Positions 26,345-34,867 of a stretch of 64,000 bases of DNA are shown piece by piece. The stretch is taken from contig NZ_SGWY01000001.1 of the NCBI RefSeq assembly GCF_004216665.1, positions 496,001 through 560,000 of the forward strand, in the 5' to 3' direction. A program made the position numbers and the translations under genes. Origin of the DNA: Agromyces ramosus (GTDB lineage Bacteria; Actinomycetota; Actinomycetes; Actinomycetales; Microbacteriaceae). The first letter of the stretch is position 1. Each line of letters opens with the position of its first letter. The notes beneath the pieces were generated by a model. That model searched no databases and was not told where the DNA came from. It was given only the letters and a program-made list of their open reading frames with translations.

Positions 26345-26958
26345 GCCGGATGCCCCGGCTCTCGGGAGCGGCTCGCTCGCTGCTCGATCTCCGCACCTAC
26401 CTGCACGCGTTCCGGCTGGCGCACTTCGCGAGCTACTCGCATGTGCGCCAGGTGCGCCGGCTGCAGCTCGGCGAGGGCGTCTCGATGGCGCCGAACGTGT
26501 CCTTCCGCAACGCCGAGCGGATCAGCATCGGTGCCGGGACGCACCTCGGCGAGCACTCCGTGATCTGGGCCGGCAACGGCACGGGCCGCATCGTCATCGG
26601 CTCGAAGTGCCTGTTCGCCCCGAACGTCACCGTCACCGCGTCGAACTACGGCATCGTGCAGGGCGACGTGGCGATCATGGACCAGCCGAAGGAGGAGCGC
26701 GACGTGGTCATCGGCGACGGCGCCTGGCTCGGGGCGAACGTCGTGGTGCTCGCCGGCGTGACCGTCGGCGAGGGCGCGGTCGTGGCCGGCGGGGCGGTGG
26801 TCACGAGCGACCTTCCGGCGCAGTGCATCGCCGGCGGCGTGCCCGCCCGGGTGATCGGCACGCGCCCGCTTCCGGCTCCCGCCGTCTCGGTCGAGACGGA
26901 TGCCGCGGGGGCCGGGACCGCAGCCGACATCGCAGCCGACGCCGGGGCGGCCGCATGA
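26341..26958 (+). CDS. Hexapeptide-repeat acyltransferase
   Basis: 205 aa. Left-handed beta-helix repeats run from about residue 60 to 175 (ISIGAGTHLG, IVIGSKCLF, VVIGDGAWLGANVVVLAG). The C-terminal 35 residues are Ala-rich and low complexity. Family members are mostly sugar O- or N-acetyltransferases. The GTG start overlaps the acyltransferase stop (GTGA) and the end overlaps the next gene's ATG. It is the second hexapeptide enzyme of the region, suggesting at least two acetylation positions. Confidence 0.87.
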   Translation: MSRMPRLSGAARSLLDLRTYLHAFRLAHFASYSHVRQVRRLQLGEGVSMAPNVSFRNAERISIGAGTHLGEHSVIWAGNGTGRIVIGSKCLFAPNVTVTASNYGIVQGDVAIMDQPKEERDVVIGDGAWLGANVVVLAGVTVGEGAVVAGGAVVTSDLPAQCIAGGVPARVIGTRPLPAPAVSVETDAAGAGTAADIAADAGAAA

Positions 26959-28064
26959 CGGGCGCCGAGCGCCCGCTGGTCGTCGAGGCGGAGCCGGCGT
27001 TCCGCACCGCCCACGCCAACCCGTACAACGCACGCCTGTACCAGACGATCGCCGGCGACGGATGCCTCGTGCGCGACCTCTCCTACGTGCGCCTCGCCAC
27101 CCGGCGCGTCGACATCGTGCACCTGCACTGGCCCGAGCTCACCTTCCTCACCGGCCGCCCGTGGCGGGTGCTCGCGCGGATGATGCTGTTCCGCGCGGCC
27201 CTTCGGGTCGCCCGGCTCCGCAACGACACGAAGGTCGTGTGGACCGTGCACAACGTCGCCTCGCACGAGCGGCGCGCCACCCCGCGACTGCGCGCGATGC
27301 TCCGGCGACTGCTCGTGCGCCACGTCGACGGGCTGCTGTCGCTCACCGAGGGCGGCCTCGCGACCGCTCGCGCGGCCCACCCCCAGCTCGCGGACCTGCC
27401 GGCGGTGGTCACCCCGCACGGGCACTACCGGGAGGACTACGACTTCACGGCGCCCCGGGTCGACGCACGGGCGCGGGTGGGGGTGCGCCCCGGAGCGACG
27501 CTCGTGGTCTCGGTGGGCATGATCCGCGAGTACAAGAACATCCCCGAGCTCGTGCGCACGATGGTCGCGAGCGACGATCCCGACCTGGTGCTGGCCGTGG
27601 CGGGCCGGCCGTCGTCGTCGTCGCTCGCCGAGGAGATCCGGTCCGCCGCCGACGGCGACCCTCGCGTCGTGCTCGACCTCGCCTTCCAGTCCGACGATTC
27701 GCTGGCGACGTGGCTCCGTGCGGCCGACGTGGTCGTGCTGCCGTACCGTGCGATCCAGAACTCGGGCTCGGCCGTGCTCGCCCTCTCCGCCGACCGGCCG
27801 GTCGTCGTTCCCGCGCTCGGCGCGATGCGCGAGCTGCAGGCATCGGTGGGGGCCGACTGGGTGCGCTGCTACACGGGCGACTTCGACGGCGACGAGCTGG
27901 ACGCGAGCGTGGAGTGGGCCCGGAGCATCCGGCCGGAGCATCCATCGCTCGACCGACTCGACTGGCCCGGCATCGCCGCCGACACCGTCGCCTTCTACCG
28001 GCTGGTGCGCGACGGGACGCCGATGCGGCCGCCGGTGCCGGTCCCCGAATCCGTACGCAGCTGA
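26955..28064 (+). CDS. Glycosyltransferase (GT4-like)
   Basis: 369 aa. Recognisable elements: VDIVHLHWPEL, VVWTVHNVASHE, VVSVGMIREYKNIPELV and VVVLPYRAIQNSGSAVLAL (donor-binding region, with GSA replacing the more usual E-rich motif). The pattern resembles GT4 proteins from actinobacterial exopolysaccharide clusters. It is coupled to the upstream gene (ATGA) and 40 bases before the UDP-glucose dehydrogenase. Confidence 0.83.
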   Translation: MTGAERPLVVEAEPAFRTAHANPYNARLYQTIAGDGCLVRDLSYVRLATRRVDIVHLHWPELTFLTGRPWRVLARMMLFRAALRVARLRNDTKVVWTVHNVASHERRATPRLRAMLRRLLVRHVDGLLSLTEGGLATARAAHPQLADLPAVVTPHGHYREDYDFTAPRVDARARVGVRPGATLVVSVGMIREYKNIPELVRTMVASDDPDLVLAVAGRPSSSSLAEEIRSAADGDPRVVLDLAFQSDDSLATWLRAADVVVLPYRAIQNSGSAVLALSADRPVVVPALGAMRELQASVGADWVRCYTGDFDGDELDASVEWARSIRPEHPSLDRLDWPGIAADTVAFYRLVRDGTPMRPPVPVPESVRS

Positions 28065-28104
28065 CCAGGGGACGCATGCACATCACGGCAAGGGAAGGAA
28101 CCAG

Positions 28105-29406
28105 ATGAAGCTGTCCGTCATCGGATGCGGCTACCTCGGTGCGGTGCACGCCGCGGCGATGGCCGAGCTCGGCCACGACGTGATCGGCATCGACGTCGAC
28201 CCGGGCAAGATCGAACAGCTCAGGGCCGGACGGGCGCCGTTCTTCGAGCCGGGCCTGCCGGAGGTGCTCGTCTCGGCGATCGCGTCCGGTCGGCTGCGAT
28301 TCTCGACGGACATCGCCCACGCCGACGATGCGACGGTGCACTTCGTCGCGGTGGGCACCCCGCAGTCGCGCGACGGGAACGCCGCCGACCTGAGATACGT
28401 CGATGCGGCGATCGACGCGCTCCTGCCGCACCTGAAGGCCGGGGACCTCATCGTCGGCAAGAGCACCGTGCCGGTCGGCACGGCGCGTCGGCTCGCCGAC
28501 CGCGTTGCCGACGCCGGGAGCGGCGCGCGGCTGGCCTGGAATCCCGAGTTCCTCCGCGAGGGCTACGCGGTGAAGGACACCATCGAACCCGATCGGCTCG
28601 TCTACGGCGTCGAGGACGACCGCGACGCCGCCGTGCTCGACGAGGTGTACGCCTCGGCAATCGGATCCGGCACGCCTCGCATCGTGACGAACTTCCCGAC
28701 CGCCGAGCTCGTGAAGGTGGCCGCGAACGCCTATCTCGCCACGAAGATCTCCTTCATCAACGCCATGGCCGAGATCGCCGAGGTGACCGGCGCCGATGTC
28801 ACCCGCCTCGCCGACGCGATCGGCCACGACGCCCGCATCGGACGTCGTTTCCTCAACGCCGGCGTCGGCTTCGGCGGCGGCTGCCTCCCGAAGGACATCC
28901 GCGCGTTCGTGGCTCGCGCCGAGGAGCTCGGTCGCGGTGAGTCGATCGCCTTCCTCAAGGAGGTCGACGCCATCAACCTCCGACGTCGGCAGCGCGTCGT
29001 CGAGCTGGCGCAGGAGGCGCTCGAGGGTGCGGTCTACGGCAAGAAGGTCGCCGTGCTCGGCGTGACGTTCAAGCCGCACTCCGACGACGTCCGCGATTCA
29101 CCGGCGCTCGACGTCGCGGTCCAGCTCAAGGGCCTCGGCGCCGACGTGGTGGTGACCGACCCGGAGGGGATCGACAACGCGCGGCTGCGGCATCCGCAGC
29201 TGCTGTACTCGAACGTGACGGAGGAGGCCCTCCGTCACGCCGACCTCGTCGTGCTGGTGACGGAATGGCCCGAGTACCTCGGCCTCGACCCGGCGCACGT
29301 GAAGGAGATCGCGCGGGCCTCGACGATCATCGACGGACGCAACACCCTGGACGCTGCGGCATGGAAGGCCGCAGGCTGGCGGTACGTGGGGATGGGCCGG
29401 AGCTGA
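28105..29406 (+). CDS. UDP-glucose 6-dehydrogenase, first copy
   Basis: 433-aa NAD-dependent enzyme making UDP-glucuronate for the polymer. Rossmann motif VIGCGYLGAVHA at the N-terminus, STVPVGT, NPEFLREG and the catalytic Cys260 in GFGGGCLPKD are present, with the C-terminal UDP-binding domain ending normally. AAGGGAAGGA precedes the ATG. It is collinear without gaps, and about 70% identical over the first 50 residues by eye, with the copy at 33463. Related UDP-sugar or GDP-mannose dehydrogenases share the fold, so the substrate is not absolutely fixed. Confidence 0.92.
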   Translation: MKLSVIGCGYLGAVHAAAMAELGHDVIGIDVDPGKIEQLRAGRAPFFEPGLPEVLVSAIASGRLRFSTDIAHADDATVHFVAVGTPQSRDGNAADLRYVDAAIDALLPHLKAGDLIVGKSTVPVGTARRLADRVADAGSGARLAWNPEFLREGYAVKDTIEPDRLVYGVEDDRDAAVLDEVYASAIGSGTPRIVTNFPTAELVKVAANAYLATKISFINAMAEIAEVTGADVTRLADAIGHDARIGRRFLNAGVGFGGGCLPKDIRAFVARAEELGRGESIAFLKEVDAINLRRRQRVVELAQEALEGAVYGKKVAVLGVTFKPHSDDVRDSPALDVAVQLKGLGADVVVTDPEGIDNARLRHPQLLYSNVTEEALRHADLVVLVTEWPEYLGLDPAHVKEIARASTIIDGRNTLDAAAWKAAGWRYVGMGRS

Positions 29407-29413
29407 GGCGGCC

Positions 29414-29442
29414 GGGTCCGCCACCGCGACGGTGGCGGACCC
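29414..29442. terminator. Strong hairpin terminator between convergent genes
   Basis: Perfect 13-bp stem GGGTCCGCCACCG/CGGTGGCGGACCC with a 3-base loop, 8 bases after the dehydrogenase stop and before the convergent gene ending at 29494. Likely works in both directions. Confidence 0.88.
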
Positions 29443-29493
29443 GACGCCCGTGCCGGCGCCCGTGCCGGCGCCGGATGGGCGGTGCCGGCGGGA

Positions 29494-30741
29494 TCAGGTC
29501 CAGATGCTGCGGAGGTAGGCGTCGGTCGGCGTGGGCGTCCGGGCGTCGAACCACGCGGCGCCCACCGTTGCCATCGCCGGGTCGTAGACCCAGGCGCCCG
29601 TGACCGCCTTGTTGTTCGCCGGGGCCTTGCTGTAGGCGACGAAGCTGTTCTCGACGGTGCCCCACTGGGTCGTGTACATCGAGCCGAACACGTACGAGTC
29701 CTTGGCGAACAGCTGGCCGGACTCGCCGCTGCCGTTGATCGCCTGGCCGAGCTTCGGCGCGTAGGCGCCCGCCGGAAGGGGATACCTCGCCTGGATCGCG
29801 ACGACCTGGGCCGTGAGGATGGAGTGGTCGAGCGTGAGGAAGGGCGTTCCCAGCTCGGGATCCTCGGGCTTGGGGCCGCCGAGCTGCAGGGCGCTGTTCA
29901 GGGCGCCGAACAGCGTCGAGTCGCGGATCGTGAGACCGCGATACGCGCCGTTGCCGTACATCTGCAGCGTGTCGATGTGGTCGGATGCCCCCTCCGGCCG
30001 GAACACCGGCGCGCAGTAGCATCCCTCCCAGACCGAGTCCGTGATCTTCGCGTTGCTCCCGGCGGCATACCCGAGCGGGTCGCTGATGTCGACCTTGGCG
30101 TCGGCCATGACGACCTCGTAGGCGTTGCACTGCCGGACGATCCCGCTCGACGCCGTCATGCGGAAGTTGACCGAGACCTTGGCATGGGCCCAGTTCGTGC
30201 GCGAGCAATCGGTCAGCAGCACGGATCGACCGTTGATGCGGGCGAACGTCACGCCCTTCACGTTCGTGAGCCGCACGTCGTCGCCGATCGTGACCGACCC
30301 CCAGCCGTCCTTCGGCGAGACGAGGATGTTCTTCGTCGCCGTGCCGCGGCCGAACCCCTTGAGCGCGGGCGTGGAGCCCGACGACGAGCCGAAGCCCTTG
30401 AGCGTCCCCGGGGCGATCCGGATGTGCACGCCCGCCGAGATCTGGGCATCGGTCACGGAGGCGATGGCCTTGCCGATCGCGGCCCAGTCGCAGGCCACGT
30501 CGATGACCTTCCCGACCTGGGAGCCGAGGGTCGGGGTGTTCGCCGGCCAGTGCGTGCCGTTCGGGCCGTACGACCTGACGGCCGCGACCGCCGCGGTGGC
30601 CTCGGGCACGGATGCGGGCCCACTCGTCGTGCGCCTGGTCAACGGCTCCGTGGGGTCGAGCGGAACGTGCGGGGCGATGAACGTCGGTACGATGAACGCC
30701 GCTGATGCCAGCAGGGTTCGGCGGGAGATTCGGTCGGTCAT
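29494..30741 (-). CDS. Tat-exported right-handed beta-helix-like protein
   Basis: 415 aa. The N-terminus DRISRRTLLASAAFIVPTF is a twin-arginine signal peptide. The mature part has many short repeats of V/I-rich strands separated by Asn, Asp and Gly turns (for example around LTNVKGVTFARINGRSVLLT), as in pectate-lyase-like or glycan-modifying beta-helix proteins. I cannot identify catalytic residues of a known lyase or hydrolase family, so enzyme activity is only inferred. It lies alone, convergent to the dehydrogenase gene, inside the polysaccharide region, and may process or bind the secreted polymer. Confidence 0.7.
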   Translation of the reverse strand: MTDRISRRTLLASAAFIVPTFIAPHVPLDPTEPLTRRTTSGPASVPEATAAVAAVRSYGPNGTHWPANTPTLGSQVGKVIDVACDWAAIGKAIASVTDAQISAGVHIRIAPGTLKGFGSSSGSTPALKGFGRGTATKNILVSPKDGWGSVTIGDDVRLTNVKGVTFARINGRSVLLTDCSRTNWAHAKVSVNFRMTASSGIVRQCNAYEVVMADAKVDISDPLGYAAGSNAKITDSVWEGCYCAPVFRPEGASDHIDTLQMYGNGAYRGLTIRDSTLFGALNSALQLGGPKPEDPELGTPFLTLDHSILTAQVVAIQARYPLPAGAYAPKLGQAINGSGESGQLFAKDSYVFGSMYTTQWGTVENSFVAYSKAPANNKAVTGAWVYDPAMATVGAAWFDARTPTPTDAYLRSIWT

Positions 30742-31054
30742 GTGCGTCCTCCGGGTCGTGGTGATCGGTTCCGGTGCACGTCCGACGGTTCACGTCCAGA
30801 CGCGGGTACGCGTGCATGATCGCCCGCTCCCCCTGATGCGACGGTTTCGACGCTATCCCCACGTCGTTAACCTCGCATTACGAACGCGCGACAAGTCTGG
30901 TCCCGCCGGTCCCCCGTTCCGGCACGTCGGCCACCTCTCGAGACGGCTCGGACACGTCGGGGAAACCTCCGCGGAACCCCCGTCGACTAGCCTGACCGGA
31001 TGACTCCATCCGATCAGGTGGGCCTCCCGCGACCGACTCGGGGACGACGGCGGC
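30742..31054. promoter_or_regulatory. Divergent intergenic region
   Basis: 313 bases without a gene, between the beta-helix-like gene (minus) and the VanZ-like gene (plus). Holds a GTTAAC element at 30866-30871 and a TAGCCT hexamer at 30988-30993 that could be a -10 for the plus-strand gene. No confident -35. Confidence 0.4.
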
Positions 31055-31573
31055 GTGGTCGCTGAGGCCTCGATCCTGGCGAACCCGAAGGGGCGCGCGT
31101 GGTTCGCCGCCGGCGCCGTGGCGTACGCCGCGGCGCTCGCGATCGTGCTGCTCTGGCCGGTGCACGTCGACGGCGAGGGCGGCCTGTTCCGATTCGACCC
31201 GATCCTGAACCTCCTCGCCCGATTCGGGATCCCCATCTGGGCGAGCTACCCGATCGTGGAGTTCGTGGGGAACGCGGCCCTGTTCCTGCCGCTGGGCGTG
31301 CTGTGGGCGCTGGCCACGGATCGCTGGCCCGCCGTCCTGCGGATCCTCAGTGCCGGCGTGCTCGCGACCCTCATCAGCGCGGGCGCCGAGACGGTGCAGG
31401 GTCGCCTCCTCTCCGACCGGACGATGGACCCGCGCGACATCCTCGCGAACGCCGTCGGTGCGGCGGTCGGCGCGTTCGCGACGGTGCTCGCGGTGCGGGC
31501 GGCACGCCGACGCGGGGAGTCCGACCGGGCGACGTCACCCGATCAGCGCGTCGGCCCGACCGCCGGGTCCTAG
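31055..31573 (+). CDS. VanZ-family membrane protein
   Basis: 172 aa with four hydrophobic segments and the VanZ-type pattern NLLARFGIP, EFVGNAALFLPLG and the acidic ETVQGRLLSDRTMDPRDILANAVGAAVG. VanZ-like proteins are widespread in Gram-positive bacteria, and their biochemical role is largely unknown apart from glycopeptide (teicoplanin) resistance in the founding member. The GTG start at 31055 is the most plausible, although its Shine-Dalgarno is weak. Confidence 0.82.
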   Translation: MVAEASILANPKGRAWFAAGAVAYAAALAIVLLWPVHVDGEGGLFRFDPILNLLARFGIPIWASYPIVEFVGNAALFLPLGVLWALATDRWPAVLRILSAGVLATLISAGAETVQGRLLSDRTMDPRDILANAVGAAVGAFATVLAVRAARRRGESDRATSPDQRVGPTAGS

Positions 31574-31628
31574 CGCCGGGCTCGCGACCGGCCCCGCCCC
31601 GCGGCCGAACGCGGGCGCGACCGCGGGG

Positions 31629-33461
31629 TCACCATCGCGAGTCGCGGGCGACGCTCGCGCTCGCACCGGGCGCCGCCGTGCCGCGCGCGTGCGCGATCGC
31701 GTCGGCGGCGCGAACGAGCGCCAGGTGCGACAGGGCCTGCGGCGTGTTGCCCGCCTGCCGGCCGGTGAGCGGCTCCGCCTGCTCGGCGAGCAGCCCCAGG
31801 TCGGTGCGCTGGCCGAGCAGGCGGTCCATGAGCGCCTCGGCGTCGTCGAGCCTGCCACTGTGCGCGTACTGCTCGACGAGCCAGAACGAGCAGGCGAGGA
31901 AGGCGTTCTCGTCGCCGGGCACGCCGTCGACCTGTGCCTCGGTGCGGTACCGGCAGACGAGTCCGCCGCGGATGAGGGTCTCCTCGATCCGGGCGACCGT
32001 GCCGAGCATCCGCGGGTCGTCGTAGGCGACGTACCCGACCTGCGCGAGCTGCAGCAGGGCCGCGTCGACCTCGGTCGTGCCGGCGAACTGCACGTAGCTG
32101 CCGAGGGACGCGTCGTAGCCGTCGCGCTCGATGCTCGCCGCGAGTCGGGCGCGGATCTCGCGCCAGTGAGCGACGGGCCCCGTCCTCCCATCGAGCTCGA
32201 CCGCGCAGACCCCGCGGTCGAAGGCGGCCCACAGCATGGCTCGCGAATGGGTGAAGTGGCGCTGCGGCCCGCGCATCTCCCAGATGCCCGAATCGGGCCG
32301 CTCGAGGTGCCGCTCCGCCTCGCGGAGCAGGGCGAGCTGCAGCGACCATGAGAAGTCGTCATCGTCGACGCCGCTGTGACGCCCCACGTCGAGCGCGACC
32401 ATCACCTCGCCGAAGATGTCCGCCTGGTACTGCTCGGATGCCGCGTTGCCGATGCGCACGGGCGCGCTCCCGTCGTAGCCGGGCAGCGTGTCGACGGTCC
32501 ACTCGGCGAGCCGCCGCTCCCCCGCGAGCCCGTACACGATCTGCAGGTCGACGGGGTCGCCCGCGATCGCCCGGAGCAGCCACTGCCGCCACGCCTGCGC
32601 CTCATGCGTGAAGCCGTGGTGCAGGAGGGCCTCGAGCGTGAGCGCCGCGTCGCGGAGCCACACGTACCGGTAGTCCCAGTTGCGGGAGCCGCCGAAGTCC
32701 TCCGGGAGGCTGGTGGTCGCGGCGGCGACGATGCCGCCCGTGTCCTCGTGGGTCAGCAGGCGCAGCACGAGCAGCGACCGGCGGACCTCCTCGTCGTAGG
32801 CGCCGGGCGCGACGCACGCGTGCAGCCACGACCGCCACCAGGCGGCGGTGTCGGCGATGCAGGCGTCGACGTCGAGGGGGCCCGGCACCGGCAGGTGCGC
32901 CGGGAACCACGAGAGCTGGAGGTCGACGGTCTCGCCCTCGGCCACCTCGAACGCATCGGAATGCACGCGGTCGCCGGCCACGAAGCGACGGCCGCGCAGG
33001 ACGAGCGCATCCGGCCCCGCCACGGCCAGGAGGGCCGGGGCATCGGGGGTGCCGACCTGACGCATCCACGGCAGTGCCGCGGCGTAGTCGAAGCGCACGC
33101 GGAGCTCCTGCTCCATGCGCACGCGCCCGCGGACGCCGCGGATCCGGCGGATGACGTCGCCCCGGCGGTCGGAGCCGTCGCGCACCGGCATGAGCTCGGT
33201 GACCTCCACCTCGCCGTCGGCCGTCGTCCAGCGGGTCACCAGGGTGAACGTGTCGGTCGCGTACGATCGCGACGCGACGGCCGTGGCGTCCGCCGGCCGC
33301 AGCTGCCAACGGCCCTGCTCGGCATCGCCGAGGAGCGCTCCGAACGCCGACGCGGAGTCGAACCGGGGCAGGCAGAGCCAGTCCATCGAGCCGTCCGGCC
33401 CGATCAGGGCGGCGGTGCGGCAGTCGCCGACGACGGCGTACCGCTCGATCGCCTGCGGCAT
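31629..33461 (-). CDS. Glycoside hydrolase family 15 protein (trehalase/glucoamylase-like)
   Basis: 610 aa. The N-terminal beta-sandwich begins PQAIERYAVVGDCRTAALIGPDGSMDWLCLPRFDS, and the (alpha/alpha)6 barrel contains NWDYRYVWLRDA and the C-terminal acidic motif GDENAFLACSFWLVEQY, standard for the mycobacterial-type GH15 trehalase group. No signal peptide, so cytosolic. One base separates it from the upstream dehydrogenase stop, so the two are likely co-transcribed. Substrate (trehalose or alpha-glucan) is not certain. Confidence 0.9.
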   Translation of the reverse strand: MPQAIERYAVVGDCRTAALIGPDGSMDWLCLPRFDSASAFGALLGDAEQGRWQLRPADATAVASRSYATDTFTLVTRWTTADGEVEVTELMPVRDGSDRRGDVIRRIRGVRGRVRMEQELRVRFDYAAALPWMRQVGTPDAPALLAVAGPDALVLRGRRFVAGDRVHSDAFEVAEGETVDLQLSWFPAHLPVPGPLDVDACIADTAAWWRSWLHACVAPGAYDEEVRRSLLVLRLLTHEDTGGIVAAATTSLPEDFGGSRNWDYRYVWLRDAALTLEALLHHGFTHEAQAWRQWLLRAIAGDPVDLQIVYGLAGERRLAEWTVDTLPGYDGSAPVRIGNAASEQYQADIFGEVMVALDVGRHSGVDDDDFSWSLQLALLREAERHLERPDSGIWEMRGPQRHFTHSRAMLWAAFDRGVCAVELDGRTGPVAHWREIRARLAASIERDGYDASLGSYVQFAGTTEVDAALLQLAQVGYVAYDDPRMLGTVARIEETLIRGGLVCRYRTEAQVDGVPGDENAFLACSFWLVEQYAHSGRLDDAEALMDRLLGQRTDLGLLAEQAEPLTGRQAGNTPQALSHLALVRAADAIAHARGTAAPGASASVARDSRW

Positions 33462-33462
33462 G

Positions 33463-34764
33463 TCAGGGCCGGCCGAGTCCGCGGACCTGCCACCCGGCCG
33501 CGCGCCACGCGGCGGCGTCGAGCACGTTGCGGCCGTCGATGATGCGACGCTCCGCCACGAGCCGGCCGGTCGCCACCGGGTCGAGCGCACGGTACTCGCG
33601 CCACTCGGTCACGAGGACCACGAGCTCGGCGCCCCGCAGGGCCTCCTGCGTGGACGACGTGTAGTCGAGCTGCGGATGCCGCAGCCGGGCGTTCTCGATG
33701 CCCTCGGGGTCGGTGGCCACGACCTCGGCGCCGAGTCCCTTGAGGTGCACCGCGACGTCGAGGGCGGGCGAGTCGCGCACGTCGTCGGACTCGGGCTTGA
33801 ACGTGACGCCGAGCACGGTGATCCGCTTGCGGTGGACGGAGCCGCCGAGGGCCGCCACGGCGAGGTCGACGACCCGCTGCCGCTGTCGCATGTTGATCGC
33901 GTCCACCTCGCGGAGGAACGCGAGCGAGTCGCCGCGGCCGAGCTCCTCGGCCCGCGCCGTGAACGCGCGGATGTCCTTCGGCAGGCAGCCGCCGCCGAAG
34001 CCGACGCCGGCATTCAGGAACCGCCGGCCGATGCGCGCGTCGTGTCCGATGGCGTCGGCGAGCGCGGTGACGTCGGCACCGGTCGCGTCGGCGAGCTCGG
34101 ACATCGCGTTGATGAAGCTGATCTTCGTGGCCAGGAACGCGTTCGCCGCCGCCTTCACGAGCTCCGCCGTCGCATAGTCGGTGACGACGCGGGGGGTTCC
34201 CGCCTCCACGGCCGCGCGGTAGACACGGTCGAGCACGGAGGCCGCGTGGTCGTCGGCCACGCCGTAGACGAGCCGATCGGGCGCCAGCGTGTCCTTCACG
34301 GCGAACCCCTCGCGCAGGAACTCGGGATTCCAGGCGAGGCTCGCGTGGGGCGCGACCTCGGTCAGGCGCGCGGCGAGGCGGGCGGCCGTGCCCACGGGGA
34401 CCGTGCTCTTGCCGACGACGAGCGCGCCGTCGGCGAGGTGCGGCAGCAGCGATTCGAAGGCCGCGTCGACGTAGCGGAGGTCGGCGGCCGTCGTGCCGGC
34501 CGCCTGCGGCGTCCCGACGGCGAGGAAGTGCACCTCGGCGCCCGCGGCATCCGCCATGTCGGTGCTGAACCGCAGGCGGCCGGTCGCGGTCGCCGAGGTG
34601 AGGATCTCGTGCAGGCCGGGTTCGAAGAACGGCGGTCGACCCTTGGCGAGCGCGGCGATCCTGCGCTCGTCGATGTCGATGCCGACGACCTCATGGCCGA
34701 GCTCGGCCATGGCCGAGGCATGCACCGCGCCGAGGTACCCGCAGCCGATCACGGAGATGCGCAT
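33463..34764 (-). CDS. UDP-glucose 6-dehydrogenase, second copy
   Basis: 433 aa, same length as the copy at 28105 with all motifs conserved (VIGCGYLGAVHA, STVPVGT, NPEFLREG, Cys260 in GFGGGCLPKD). ATG at 34764 with GAAGGG about 7 bases upstream; the upstream in-frame extension is unconserved. It lies on the opposite strand to its paralogue, 4 kb away, and is followed by the GH15 gene. Retention of two intact copies may reflect two separately regulated polymers or simple dosage. Confidence 0.92.
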   Translation of the reverse strand: MRISVIGCGYLGAVHASAMAELGHEVVGIDIDERRIAALAKGRPPFFEPGLHEILTSATATGRLRFSTDMADAAGAEVHFLAVGTPQAAGTTAADLRYVDAAFESLLPHLADGALVVGKSTVPVGTAARLAARLTEVAPHASLAWNPEFLREGFAVKDTLAPDRLVYGVADDHAASVLDRVYRAAVEAGTPRVVTDYATAELVKAAANAFLATKISFINAMSELADATGADVTALADAIGHDARIGRRFLNAGVGFGGGCLPKDIRAFTARAEELGRGDSLAFLREVDAINMRQRQRVVDLAVAALGGSVHRKRITVLGVTFKPESDDVRDSPALDVAVHLKGLGAEVVATDPEGIENARLRHPQLDYTSSTQEALRGAELVVLVTEWREYRALDPVATGRLVAERRIIDGRNVLDAAAWRAAGWQVRGLGRP

Positions 34765-34867
34765 GCTCACCCTTCGTTCCGACTCTCCGATCATTCTGCC
34801 GCACCGGCGGCCGAGGACGCGGTTCCCGCCCGGCGGCAGTCGCACGCCGCAACGGATCCACGCGGAC

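Noticed and set aside
29448-29490. Repeated GTGCCGGCGCC units after the dehydrogenase terminator
   Set aside because: Two short GC-rich copies are expected by chance in this composition and are not linked to a structure or gene.
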